From Ruegeria sediminis (GTDB lineage Bacteria > Pseudomonadota > Alphaproteobacteria > Rhodobacterales > Rhodobacteraceae), in the NCBI RefSeq assembly GCF_005938215.1, contig NZ_VCPD01000005.1, positions 124,001 through 188,000 of the forward strand: a DNA stretch of 64,000 bases, written 5' to 3'. The notes under the pieces were generated by a model. That model was not told where the DNA came from, searched no databases, and worked only from the letters and a program-made list of their open reading frames with translations. Made by a program: the position numbers and the translations under genes. Shown here piece after piece: positions 46,921-55,766 of this stretch. The first letter of the stretch is position 1; the number at the start of each line of letters is the position of its first letter.

Positions 46921-48350
46921 GTGCCGGCCTTTCTCTTGCGTGTCGGCTCTTCCTGAGGCGACAACAGATGACTGAGCGGCAGGCTGGCTTCGATCACCGT
47001 GCCGCTTTGCGCGCCGCGTGATGACAGAATTCGCAACGTGCCGTCAAGCTGCTCGATCCGTTCCTGCATGTTCCTCAGCCCGATCCCGGCGCTGAATTCG
47101 CCCGAGCGCGAGCGCAGGCCGCGCCCGTTATCGGCGATGCGCATGGTGGCGCCGCGCTTGTGGCCGCGCAGGTCGATGGACACGTGCGTAGCCCCGGAAT
47201 GGCGCTCGATATTCGTCAGCGCCTCCTGCGCGATGCGGTAGAGGGCGATCTTGCTGTCCTGATCCAGCCGGTTGCGGAACACCACGGTCGAGAATTCCGT
47301 CTCGATACCTGTGCGTTCGCGGAAGTCGTCCGTCAGCGATTTGAGGGCGGGACCGAGGCCCAGATCGTCCAGCACGCCCGGGCGCAGGTCGCGGCTGATG
47401 CGCCGCACTTCGGTAATCGCCGTCCCGAGGTTTTCGATGCCCTTGTCCAGCGGCGCCCGCGCGCCTTCGTCATCGCCGCGCTCAAGCCGCCGTCGGGTGT
47501 TGTCGAGCGCATAACGCACTCCGACGAGGATCTGGCTGATCCCGTCGTGAAGCTCTCGCGCGACGCGCCCCCGCTCTTCCTCCTGCGCGTCGAACACGCG
47601 CTGCGTCAGTTCCTTGAGCTTGGCGTCCGCCAGCCGCCGCTCGCGGATGTTGAGCAGCATGCCCGAGACGAAAACGATCAGCAGGGCGGCCAGAACGATG
47701 GCGCCGATATAGAAGAACGTGCGCTGCACCCGCGCCTCGACCTCGGCCCGGGCCATTGCGACGGTCGCCAGGATGTCGTCGATGAAAACGCCCGTGCCTA
47801 CGGCCCATTGCCAGTCCTGCAGGCCCACGACATAGGCGATCATCATCGCCTCTTCTCCGGTCGAGGGTTTCTGCCACATGAAACTGTGCCAGCCCGCGCC
47901 CTGCCGCGCCAGACGGATGAATTCATCGACGACCGGGGTGCCGCTGCTGTCGGTCAGCCCCTCCCAGTTCCGGTTGATGAATTCCGTCTGACGCGGGCTG
48001 ACAAGGTTGGTGCCGTCGTAGTCGTAGACGAAAAAGAACCCGTCCTTGCCATAGATCATCGCCGCCAGAATTTGCGCCACGCGCTCTTTGGCTTCCTGGT
48101 CGTTCGGAGAGGCGAGGCCGTAGATATGCGCAAATCCGTTGCGCGCCTGCGTCACGTAGTTGCGCAATTCGTCCTTCTTGGCTTCGATCAGCCGTTCTTC
48201 GAGCGCCTCGATTTCCCGCTCGGCAGTCGCGCGCGCTTCGTGGGCCACCAGGGCGGCGATGGCCGCAACCGCCACGACCAGAGGGATCGCTGCGATCAGC
48301 GACAATTTCTGCGCGTAACTCAGTCTGAGCCGGTCTCGGATGATCTGCAT
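46917..48350 (-). CDS. Cache-domain sensor histidine kinase (HisKA_3)
   Basis: A 477-residue membrane sensor. It has a transmembrane helix near 17-36, a periplasmic Cache_2-type domain (about 40-205, GKDGFFFVYDYDGTNLVSPR), a second helix near 212-233, then a NarX-like dimerisation/phospho-acceptor region with His268 (RVARELHDGISQIL) and an ATPase domain (ADNGRGL, then GIGLRNMQERIEQLDG). Cache_2 kinases of this kind sense small carboxylic acids, which fits the adjacent TRAP carrier. The ATG at 48350 is chosen because the membrane anchor begins there. Confidence 0.93.
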   Translation of the reverse strand: MQIIRDRLRLSYAQKLSLIAAIPLVVAVAAIAALVAHEARATAEREIEALEERLIEAKKDELRNYVTQARNGFAHIYGLASPNDQEAKERVAQILAAMIYGKDGFFFVYDYDGTNLVSPRQTEFINRNWEGLTDSSGTPVVDEFIRLARQGAGWHSFMWQKPSTGEEAMMIAYVVGLQDWQWAVGTGVFIDDILATVAMARAEVEARVQRTFFYIGAIVLAALLIVFVSGMLLNIRERRLADAKLKELTQRVFDAQEEERGRVARELHDGISQILVGVRYALDNTRRRLERGDDEGARAPLDKGIENLGTAITEVRRISRDLRPGVLDDLGLGPALKSLTDDFRERTGIETEFSTVVFRNRLDQDSKIALYRIAQEALTNIERHSGATHVSIDLRGHKRGATMRIADNGRGLRSRSGEFSAGIGLRNMQERIEQLDGTLRILSSRGAQSGTVIEASLPLSHLLSPQEEPTRKRKAGT

Positions 48351-48485
48351 GTCAAAATCGTTACGCAAGAGATGGGTGAAAAGCAAAGAGAATGGCCGGT
48401 TCCAGGCCGTGACGGATGAAAGGAAGGGCGGTGAACTCGGCAGCGGAGTGAATTTCACGCCCCGACCCCCTAAAAAATCGATCAG

Positions 48486-48495
48486 ACTACGTAGT
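48486..48495. promoter_or_regulatory. Palindrome in the kinase-TRAP intergenic region
   Basis: ACTACGTAGT is a perfect 10-bp palindrome immediately followed by ACTAGGTA, which repeats the half-site loosely. It lies 107 bases before the dctP-type gene in a 251-base divergent gap. A binding site for the neighbouring NarL-type regulator is a reasonable inference. An 8-bp hairpin (48552-48573) in the leader is a separate element. Confidence 0.45.
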
Positions 48496-48601
48496 ACTAG
48501 GTATTCACATGATCTTCGGTTTCGCTAGGCTGTGCCCACCGAAAACGATCCGCCCGAGTTGACTGACTCGGGCACAATTTCAATAGGGGAGGATCACTCA
48601 C

Positions 48602-49684
48602 ATGGATCGTCGTTCATTTCTCAAAAACTCGGCACTCGGCGGCTCGGCTGCTGCTGCTACTGCTCTGGCCGCTCCGGCTTATGCGCAGGGCAACCGCACC
48701 CTGACCATGGTGACCACCTGGGGTCGCGGTCTGGCTGGCGTGCATGACTCGGCGCAGCGTGTTGCCGACAACATCACCGCGATGACCGATGGCCAAGTGA
48801 CCGTCGACCTCAAGGCCGCAGGCGAGCTTGTGGGCGCGTTCGAGGTGTTCGATGCCGTGACCTCGGGTCAGGCCGACATGTACCACGGCGCCGACTACTA
48901 TTTCGTCGGTCAGCACCCGGGTTATGCGTTCTTCACCGCGGTGCCGTTCGGCATGACCGCGCAGGAGCTGGTCAACTGGTACTATCACGACGGCGGCATG
49001 GAGCTGCATGACGAGCTTGGCCAGATCTTCGGCCTGAAATCCTTCCTGGCCGGCAACACCGGCGCGCAGGCCGGCGGCTGGTTCTCGAAAGAGATCAACA
49101 GCCCCGAAGACTTCAACGGCCTCAAGTTCCGTATGCCGGGTCTGGGCGGCAAGGCGCTCGGCAAGCTGGGCGCGTCGGTCCAGAACATCCCGGGTTCGGA
49201 AGTGTACCAGGCCCTGTCGTCCGGCGCCATCGACGGCACCGAGTGGATCGGTCCCTGGGCGGACGAAAAGGCTGGCTTCCAGGAAATCACCAAGACCTAT
49301 TACACCGCGGGCTTCCACGAGCCGGGTGCCGGTCTGTCGGTTGCCACCAACCGCGAAGTGTTCGAAAGCCTGACGCCTGCACAGCAAAAGGTGATCGAGA
49401 TCGCGGCGGCCGAATGCCACCAGTGGAACCTGGCCCAGTTCCTGGCCAACAACGGTGCTGCCCTGCAGCGTCTGCAGGCCGGCGGTGTCAAGGTCATGGA
49501 ATTCCCGGACAGCGTCTGGGATGCCTTCGGCAAGGCCAGCCAGGAAGTTCTGGACGAAAACATGGGCGACGAACTGTTCAAGAAGATCCACGACAGCGCC
49601 ATGGCGTCGATGAAATCCTCGTCGGCATGGTTGAACCTGTCGTCGGGTGTCTACACCGCACAGCGCGACCGCGTCCTGGGCTGA
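48602..49684 (+). CDS. TRAP transporter substrate-binding protein, DctP/TakP-like
   Basis: A 360-residue periplasmic binding protein. A twin-arginine-like signal (MDRRSFLKNSALGGSAAAAT, cleavage after AYAQ near 28) precedes a DctP fold. Blocks GNTGAQAGGWFSKEINSPED near 150 and TEWIGPWADEKAGF near 210 are those of the TakP-type group that binds 2-oxoacids or related monocarboxylates. Ligand identity is inferred. It is the first gene of the transporter operon and is divergent to the two-component system. Confidence 0.93.
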   Translation: MDRRSFLKNSALGGSAAAATALAAPAYAQGNRTLTMVTTWGRGLAGVHDSAQRVADNITAMTDGQVTVDLKAAGELVGAFEVFDAVTSGQADMYHGADYYFVGQHPGYAFFTAVPFGMTAQELVNWYYHDGGMELHDELGQIFGLKSFLAGNTGAQAGGWFSKEINSPEDFNGLKFRMPGLGGKALGKLGASVQNIPGSEVYQALSSGAIDGTEWIGPWADEKAGFQEITKTYYTAGFHEPGAGLSVATNREVFESLTPAQQKVIEIAAAECHQWNLAQFLANNGAALQRLQAGGVKVMEFPDSVWDAFGKASQEVLDENMGDELFKKIHDSAMASMKSSSAWLNLSSGVYTAQRDRVLG

Positions 49685-49707
49685 TTGCAGACACACCTGA
49701 GCTTTGG

Positions 49708-49730
49708 TTCCCCCGCGTCGCGCGGGGGAA
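49708..49730 (+). promoter_or_regulatory. Strong hairpin between the TRAP binding-protein and membrane genes
   Basis: TTCCCCCGCG (49708-49717) and CGCGGGGGAA (49721-49730) pair perfectly around a 3-base loop, 24 bases after the binding-protein stop codon. No T-run follows (CTTTCC). It is suited to stabilise the upstream mRNA or partly terminate, so that binding protein exceeds permease. Confidence 0.7.
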
Positions 49731-49804
49731 CTTTCCTGTTGCAAAGGCATGGGCTGGTGGGGTCCGATATGACAGCCTTGCAACCGACGTGACCTGGGGA
49801 CAAC

Positions 49805-50731
49805 ATGCAGGACGATAACGGTATCTCCTTCTTCGGCGCGATCTGGAACGGCCTGCTGTGGCTGGTTCAGAACATCGCCGAGGCCTTCTACAACTTCGGA
49901 TACGCCATCACGCACCCGCAGCTCTGGCTGAACTGGTCGGACAACGAAGCGATCATGCGTTTCGTCTACTATGGCGGATCGGTGGAGTTCTTCTTCGTGG
50001 TCTTCACGATATTCCTGGTGCTGACGGCGATCGGCTTGTTCTACCGGAATTTCATGTGGGGAATGGTGCGCGGCCTCGAGGGCTTCGCCAACACGACAGG
50101 GCGCTTCTTTGCCTGGGCGGGCCTTCTGATGGTCATCCAGCAGATCGTCATCGTCTTCATGCAGCGTGTCTTCGCGCGGCCCGACATGGCGTTCGGCCTC
50201 GGCATCCCGTTCCAGATGGACATCAGCTGGTACGCCGAAGAACTGAAGCTGTACAACGCCCTGGTCGTTTGCCTATGCGCCACCTACACATTCGTTCAGG
50301 GCGGTCACGTGCGCGTCGACCTGATCTACGCCGGTCTCAGCCACCGCGGCAAGCGGGTGGTCGACATGTTCGGCTCGCTTTTCTTCATGATGCCCATGGC
50401 GGTGCTGACCTGGCTGTACGGCTGGTTCTTCCTCTGGCGGCACCTGATCGTGCCGAACCCCTCGGCCAGCGACACACTGGACGGGCTGTTGAGAAAGTCC
50501 ATGGCGCTGCGCTGGAATGTCGAGACCATCGGCTTCAGCCCCAACGGCTTCAACGCCTACTTCCTTTTTAAGATCCTGCTGGTGGCCTTTGCCGCCATGG
50601 TCTTCCTGCACGCCATCGCCTTTTTCTACCGCTCGTATCTCGAGTTCGTGGAAGGGCCCGCAAGCGCAGGCAAATACCTCGACAAGGACAGCCTTGGCGA
50701 GGGTGAAGAAGCCTATGAAGGCGCTCATTAA
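49805..50731 (+). CDS. TRAP transporter small permease, DctQ-like
   Basis: A 308-residue membrane protein, longer than most DctQ subunits (about 160-220). It has an extra N-terminal region (about 1-100) with two hydrophobic segments before the four-helix DctQ core, which contains VVCLCATYTFVQGGHVRVDL near 155 and GSLFFMMPMAVLTWLYGWFF near 190. It pairs with the DctM subunit 18 bases downstream. Confidence 0.88.
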   Translation: MQDDNGISFFGAIWNGLLWLVQNIAEAFYNFGYAITHPQLWLNWSDNEAIMRFVYYGGSVEFFFVVFTIFLVLTAIGLFYRNFMWGMVRGLEGFANTTGRFFAWAGLLMVIQQIVIVFMQRVFARPDMAFGLGIPFQMDISWYAEELKLYNALVVCLCATYTFVQGGHVRVDLIYAGLSHRGKRVVDMFGSLFFMMPMAVLTWLYGWFFLWRHLIVPNPSASDTLDGLLRKSMALRWNVETIGFSPNGFNAYFLFKILLVAFAAMVFLHAIAFFYRSYLEFVEGPASAGKYLDKDSLGEGEEAYEGAH

Positions 50732-50749
50732 GTACGGGGACTAAAATCC

Positions 50750-53104
50750 ATGCTATTCGGTCTTGATGGCGTCGAAATCGGCCTCATTATCGTATTCTTC
50801 TGCCTTTTCGGAGGCATCCTGAGCGGCTTCCCGGTGGCTTTCGCCATCGGCGGCGCCGGCATCATCTCGTTCGCGATCATCGCGGCGCTCGACAGCGCCG
50901 GACTGCTGATCCACCAGGCAATCGACACCGGCTCGCAGATGTACCGCGATCTGGTGAGTTCCGGCGTCAAACCGGACACGATTTCGGTCTTCCGATACCC
51001 GGATCTTCCAAGGGTGGCCGAACAGGTCTTCACCGGCGGCTGGGAAACCGCGCTGGACCGCAACGTGTCTTTCATCGTCAACCGCATGAACGAGCGCGTG
51101 CTGGCAGGCCAGTCGATCGAAACGCTGCTGGCGGTACTGATGTTCGTCCTGATGGGCATCACGCTGGAACGCTCGAAGATCGCCAACGACCTTCTGACCA
51201 CAATGGCGCGCGTCTTTGGACCGCTGCCCGGCGGTCTGGCCGTGTCCATCGTGGTTGTCGGGGCCTTCCTGGCCGCCTCCACCGGCATCGTGGGCGCGAC
51301 GGTGGTGACCATGGGCCTGCTGGCCCTGCCGACCATGCTGCGCAACAATTATTCGCCGGAACTGGCGACCGGCGTGATCGCCGCGTCGGGCACGCTGGGG
51401 CAGATCATCCCGCCCTCGATCGTGATCGTTCTGCTCGGCACGCTTGCGGGCGATCTGTATTCGACGGCGCAGGAAACGCGGGCGGTTGCCGCCGGCTGTA
51501 CCGACGCGCTGACCTATCTGGGCGAACCGGCGGTGGTTTCGGTCGGCACCCTGTTCCAGGCGGCGCTGCTGCCGGGGATCATGCTGGCCATCCTCTACGC
51601 TCTCTATGCTTTCGGTTACGCACTGCTCAACCCGTCAAAGGCGCCCGCGGTGGCCATTGCGGGCGGCACGGGTGAGCCGATCACCCGCGCCGAAGGTCTG
51701 ACCTGGCTGCTGGCCGCGCCGCTTGGCCTGATCGTCGGCGTGCTGCTGATGAGCAGCGTCGGACTCGTCGGCAGCCAGAACATCACCGTCTCGGGGTTCT
51801 CGGAGATTTCCGAGGGCGCTTCGCTGCGCACGAACGTCTCGGCCGAGTGCAAGGCATCGATGATCGAACTGCACGGTCAGGAGGCCTGGGACAAGGCCGT
51901 GACTGAACAGGAACAGATCGACGCCGCCGGCGGTGTCACCCAGTCGCAGAGGCTCAGCGAGGAAGAACTGGCCGCCGCGCGCGAAGCCAAGATTGCCTCC
52001 GCCGCTCCGATCGGCACCGGTATCGCGGTGATCGTGGTTCTGCTGGGCCTGACGCTGGTGTTCGGCCGGGGCATCGCCCCGTCGCAGTCGCCGCAGCCGC
52101 TGATCGTCGGGGCGATCGGTCTGCTTCTGGTGGTGCTGGCTGACATCCTGCTGATCGCGCCGACTACATCCTCCGGCGTGACCTTCGCGATCATGGCGCT
52201 GCCGATGGCGCTGGCCTTCTATGGGTGCAGGGCGGCCGCGGCACGATGTGCGACCAATGACCTGATCCGGGTGGTGTTCCCACCGCTGGTTCTGATCATC
52301 GCCGTGCTGGGCTCGATCCTGGGTGGCATCACTAACCCGACGCCCGCCGCGGCGCTGGGTGCGGGCGGGGCCATCATGCTGGCGGCCTATCGCAAGCTGC
52401 AGGATCAGGGGCGATCGGGCAAAGTCATCATCTGGTCGACCTTCGCCATCATCATCTGCTTGCTGATCGGCGTGAACTTTGACCTGCGCATCAACCAGGG
52501 CGGCGTGACGGCCGAAACTTGGGTCGCCTTCGTGATGGCCTATGCCGCATATATCTATGCGCTGTTCGGGCTGCTGTTCGGCTGCTGGGTGTTGTTCGCC
52601 AGCGGCGTGCTGACCCCGGTCGTGCGCGAGACGGCCAAGGTCACGTCGATGGTGTTCACCATCCTGATCGGCTCGCAGTTGCTGAACCTGGTGGTGATCT
52701 CTTTCGGCGGCGAGCACTACATCCAGGAATTCCTCAAGAGCTTTGACAACGAGTTCAAGGTCTTCCTGATCGTCATGCTGGTGCTGTTCGTGCTGGGCTT
52801 CGTGCTCGACTTCCTCGAGATCATCTACATCGTGATTCCGATCGTCGGGCCGGTGATCTATGGCGGCTCGTTCGACCCGAAATGGGTGACGATCATGGTC
52901 GCGGTGAACCTGCAAACCTCGTTCCTGACGCCGCCCTTCGGATTCGCGCTGTTCTATCTGCGCGGCGTGGCGCCAAAGGAAGTCACGACCGGCCACATCT
53001 ACCGGGGCATCATTCCCTTCGTGATCATCCAGGTGGTCGGAATCGGGATCCTGTGGTTCTTCCCGTCGATCGTGACGATCGTGCCGGATCTCATCCCGAA
53101 CTGA
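50750..53104 (+). CDS. TRAP transporter large permease, DctM-like, enlarged form
   Basis: A 784-residue large permease; classical DctM subunits have about 425. The core is recognisable in FVLMGITLERSKIANDLL near 140, ASTGIVGATVVTMGLLALPT near 180 and SGTLGQIIPPS near 215, and in the C-terminal half FVLDFLEIIYIVIPIVGPVI near 690. The extra length is an early insert at about 55-115 and a large middle insert (about 330-500) with soluble and hydrophobic parts. This enlarged type goes with the TakP-like group. Sodium-coupled uptake of a carboxylate is inferred. Confidence 0.9.
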   Translation: MLFGLDGVEIGLIIVFFCLFGGILSGFPVAFAIGGAGIISFAIIAALDSAGLLIHQAIDTGSQMYRDLVSSGVKPDTISVFRYPDLPRVAEQVFTGGWETALDRNVSFIVNRMNERVLAGQSIETLLAVLMFVLMGITLERSKIANDLLTTMARVFGPLPGGLAVSIVVVGAFLAASTGIVGATVVTMGLLALPTMLRNNYSPELATGVIAASGTLGQIIPPSIVIVLLGTLAGDLYSTAQETRAVAAGCTDALTYLGEPAVVSVGTLFQAALLPGIMLAILYALYAFGYALLNPSKAPAVAIAGGTGEPITRAEGLTWLLAAPLGLIVGVLLMSSVGLVGSQNITVSGFSEISEGASLRTNVSAECKASMIELHGQEAWDKAVTEQEQIDAAGGVTQSQRLSEEELAAAREAKIASAAPIGTGIAVIVVLLGLTLVFGRGIAPSQSPQPLIVGAIGLLLVVLADILLIAPTTSSGVTFAIMALPMALAFYGCRAAAARCATNDLIRVVFPPLVLIIAVLGSILGGITNPTPAAALGAGGAIMLAAYRKLQDQGRSGKVIIWSTFAIIICLLIGVNFDLRINQGGVTAETWVAFVMAYAAYIYALFGLLFGCWVLFASGVLTPVVRETAKVTSMVFTILIGSQLLNLVVISFGGEHYIQEFLKSFDNEFKVFLIVMLVLFVLGFVLDFLEIIYIVIPIVGPVIYGGSFDPKWVTIMVAVNLQTSFLTPPFGFALFYLRGVAPKEVTTGHIYRGIIPFVIIQVVGIGILWFFPSIVTIVPDLIPN

Positions 53105-53130
53105 TCGGGTGGACGTGATGTCGAAACTTG

Positions 53131-53158
53131 AAAGGGGGCGGAAGCGCCCCCTTTTCTT
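53131..53158 (+). terminator. Intrinsic terminator of the TRAP operon
   Basis: AAAGGGGGCG (53131-53140), loop GAAG, CGCCCCCTTT (53145-53154), then TCTTGT: a perfect 10-bp stem 26 bases after the operon's last stop codon. Confidence 0.88.
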
Positions 53159-53205
53159 GTTCTTCAGGCCGTGGAATGCCCAGGCAGGTGCAACCGCGTG
53201 ATCGT

Positions 53206-54030
53206 TCAGCCGCGGGTCGGGTGGCGATCGGGAAGCTGGATGTTTGCGACCTGCTCTGCGATCGGATCCGTGGACAGTGGGTGATGCGTGATCCTGTCGT
53301 ACTTCCTCGGATCCTTCACCTTCTGCCAGCGTCCTTTGAAATAGATCTCCAGCCCCGAAAACTTGGCCTTGTAGCCCATTTTGGAACTGCCCGGCACCCA
53401 ATAGCCCAGATAGACATATGGAAGACCGGCTTCGCGGGCGATCTCGATATGATCAAGGATCATGTAGGTGCCCAGCGAATTCTGCGGCTGGTGAGGGTCG
53501 TAGAAGGAATAGACCATACTCAGGCCGTCTTCGAGCACGTCAGTGAGGCTGACCGCGGTCAGGCCGCCCGTCCGGTCGTCGGAATACTCGACGACGCGGC
53601 TGCGGATCGGCGTTTCCTCGATCATGGCGGCGAATTCGAAGACGTCCATGTCCGCCATTCCGCCATCGGCATGACGTTCGTCCAGATACCTGCGGAAGAG
53701 TTCGTACTGATCGTCCGAGGCCCAGGGCGACGTGGCGCGGCGTTCGAGATGCGCGTTGCGTTTCACGGTGCGCTTCTGGCTCTTGCTCGGCCGGAAGGCC
53801 GCGACGTCGATCCGGGCCGAAAGGCAGGCCGAGCAATCGGTGCAAGAGGGCCGGTAGAGCACATTCTGCGACCGGCGAAACCCTTGCTGCGACAGGGAAT
53901 TGTTCAAACGCTCGGCACCTTCGCCCTGCAGCGCCGTGAACAGTTTGCGCTCCAGCCGGTCCGCAAGATAAGGACACGGCTGAGGAGCCGTCACATAAAA
54001 TTGTGGCGCTATCGGTAGCGTGTGGCGCAT
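53206..54030 (-). CDS. bpt: Aspartate/glutamate leucyl-tRNA-protein transferase
   Basis: A 274-residue Bpt of the ATE family, which adds leucine from Leu-tRNA to proteins with N-terminal Asp or Glu and marks them for ClpS/ClpAP degradation. Landmarks are the N-terminal [15 protein letters not shown], the cysteine-rich [15 protein letters not shown] near 67 and the GNAT-like core [20 protein letters not shown] near 220. The ATG at 54030 fits the usual N-terminus; the frame is open to 54084. Confidence 0.95.
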   Translation of the reverse strand: MRHTLPIAPQFYVTAPQPCPYLADRLERKLFTALQGEGAERLNNSLSQQGFRRSQNVLYRPSCTDCSACLSARIDVAAFRPSKSQKRTVKRNAHLERRATSPWASDDQYELFRRYLDERHADGGMADMDVFEFAAMIEETPIRSRVVEYSDDRTGGLTAVSLTDVLEDGLSMVYSFYDPHQPQNSLGTYMILDHIEIAREAGLPYVYLGYWVPGSSKMGYKAKFSGLEIYFKGRWQKVKDPRKYDRITHHPLSTDPIAEQVANIQLPDRHPTRG

Positions 54031-54100
54031 GCGGATCCCGTCTTTTCCGGAAGGAATGATAACAACCGATCCGGGACCCGCCAAGAGTTCAAAATGCCGT

Positions 54101-54538
54101 TCAGGCCACCGCGCGCCGGTTCATGGCGACGGTTCCAAGGAAGGCGTCGGTCAATCCCTGGCAACGCGCGCTCGTTAGCATCATGATGACCGAGATTACC
54201 TGGATCACCGGGATGGCCATGCTGACCGTGTAACCCGTCGTGTGCGCAAGGGCGAGGCCCGTATCCAGCCTGGCGCCGTAGGCGTCGCGCAGTTCGATCC
54301 CAACAAAGCGCATTCCCCAGGTCGCCGAACCGTTGGCGATGGTGACCACGCGGTAGACGAAACCCACTGTCAGGTACAGGATCGGCCAGATGAAGGCGCC
54401 GACGAACGCAGTCAGCAGGACCACGACGAGGCTGAGAAGCAGGATGACGATTGTGTCGAAAAGCCAAGCGAAAAAGCGCTTTACCGCCACCGACTGATAG
54501 AATTCGGGCTGGCGGTCGGGGTCGGGAAGGTGTGACAT
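54101..54538 (-). CDS. RDD family membrane protein
   Basis: A 145-residue protein with three to four transmembrane segments and RDD-type residues: [16 protein letters not shown] near 20, then [19 protein letters not shown] near 75. RDD proteins are thought to take part in ion or small-molecule transport, but most are uncharacterised. It is read in the same direction as bpt, 70 bases upstream. Confidence 0.85.
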   Translation of the reverse strand: MSHLPDPDRQPEFYQSVAVKRFFAWLFDTIVILLLSLVVVLLTAFVGAFIWPILYLTVGFVYRVVTIANGSATWGMRFVGIELRDAYGARLDTGLALAHTTGYTVSMAIPVIQVISVIMMLTSARCQGLTDAFLGTVAMNRRAVA

Positions 54539-54568
54539 TCCGGGTTATCCGTGCAGAGTTGAAGCGAG

Positions 54569-54593
54569 ACCCTGCACCGATAAAGTGCAGGGT
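54569..54593 (-). terminator. Hairpin after the DUF2852 gene
   Basis: ACCCTGCAC (54569-54577) and GTGCAGGGT (54585-54593) pair perfectly around 7 bases, just past the DUF2852 stop codon. There is no T-run on the minus strand, so it is a weak terminator or a 3'-end stabiliser. Confidence 0.5.
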
Positions 54594-54601
54594 GTGGGCG
54601 A

Positions 54602-55030
54602 TCAAGCGTCGCCGTTTTCCTTGTCTTGCGCCTCTTCGCGGTTGGCGCGGGCGCGTTCTTCCATGAACTGGTCGAACTCGGCCTTATCCTTGGCCTCGCG
54701 CAGACGCTCGAGAAACGCTTCGAAATCGTGCTGCTCGCGTTCGAGCCGGGCCAGCGTGTCGGCCTTGTAGGCGTCAAAGGCGCTGTTGCCGGTGGGGGTC
54801 ATCGCGCTCATGTGGCTGTGCCAGGTCTTGCGGCGGCTGCAGGATTTTCCGAACATGCGTTTGCTCCAGATCAAATAGGCAAGAAGGGCCAGGCCAATGG
54901 GCCAGAAAAAGACAAAGCCGAGGACCATTACGGCGATCCAAGCGCCTTTGCCCTTGCTGTCAAGCCAAGCCTCAGCTCGGTGAAACCATCCCGAATGGGA
55001 CGGAGCGGCGGGTTCGGACAATGTGGTCAT
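54602..55030 (-). CDS. DUF2852 domain-containing protein
   Basis: A 142-residue protein. One hydrophobic hairpin or double segment near 30-55 (WIAVMVLGFVFFWPIGLALL) is followed by a basic patch (KRMFGKSCSRRK) and a C-terminal coiled coil rich in Glu and Arg (REQHDFEAFLERLREAKDKA). This matches DUF2852, which is common in Rhizobiales and Rhodobacterales; its function is unknown. Confidence 0.85.
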   Translation of the reverse strand: MTTLSEPAAPSHSGWFHRAEAWLDSKGKGAWIAVMVLGFVFFWPIGLALLAYLIWSKRMFGKSCSRRKTWHSHMSAMTPTGNSAFDAYKADTLARLEREQHDFEAFLERLREAKDKAEFDQFMEERARANREEAQDKENGDA

Positions 55031-55189
55031 TGGGGCTCTCCAGGTTGATGTAAATCCCTTTCACATTTCTCAAGATGGGGAGTGAAGACGCGGATGCAAG
55101 GGGTAATGTGAAAAAGATTTACATTGGAGCCCGTTTTCGCCCTGGTTGCGGCGTGTCCGTATCAGAGGGCCGCCAAACCTGCCGCAAGC

Positions 55190-55408
55190 TCAGATGAAGC
55201 CTTCGCCGCCGCAGGTCGAACAACGTGTGGTCTTGATGCCGAAACACCCGTCGCACCTTTCGTGCTGCGGATTCCCAAAGACATCCTTGCGCTTTGCGAC
55301 CTGACCGGCCCCGTTGCAGATCTGGCATGGCGACCGGCCCGACCCGTGGCACCTGTGACACCGGCGCTTGGCAGGCTGCGTCTGTCGGTTTGCGGTAGCT
55401 CTGTTCAT
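55190..55408 (-). CDS. DnaJ-type zinc-finger mini-protein
   Basis: A 72-residue protein made almost wholly of four CxxCxGxG-like elements: CHRCHGSG near 17, CQICNGAG near 28, CDGCFG near 52 and CSTCGGEG near 62. This is the cysteine-rich zinc-binding module of DnaJ without J-domain or substrate domains. It may bind two zinc ions and act as a small redox or chaperone helper. The third element lacks the last Gly. It stands alone between non-coding stretches. Confidence 0.75.
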   Translation of the reverse strand: MNRATANRQTQPAKRRCHRCHGSGRSPCQICNGAGQVAKRKDVFGNPQHERCDGCFGIKTTRCSTCGGEGFI

Positions 55409-55766
55409 TTTATCGCCGTGGACCGTTCCGTGAAGATATCCGTTAGCCGGTGAGTTGCATCAGAGCACAAGGAAGTTTTCTTGTCACCTTCCAGCGGCGC
55501 TTTAGGGGTCGATAACCGTGTGGCTGTGCGATCCCGGTCAACGTCACATGCAGCCATGCGAAGAAAATTCGTCCAATACGGGGAACCCCTAATTTCGGAC
55601 TGCCGTGTATTGGGGTACAAAGGTCGCGTACAAGAAAACGAATTGGCTTGCACAAATAACCCCCGATGAGGGGCTGGCTACCCCCCTCGGGCCGGCCCCT
55701 CAACCCTCCTCCCTGAACACTCTTTCCACTCGCGGCTCCAGGGAAACGATGGATATTTGAGAAGCC
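55409..55766. other. 358-base stretch without a recognised gene
   Basis: Less GC-rich than its flanks. Both strands hold open frames of 60-115 codons with unlikely composition and no family likeness. A 7-bp inverted repeat (GAGGGGC at 55668-55674, GCCCCTC at 55695-55701) encloses a C/G-rich loop. It should contain promoters for the two divergent flanking genes, and may be a decayed insertion. Confidence 0.4.
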
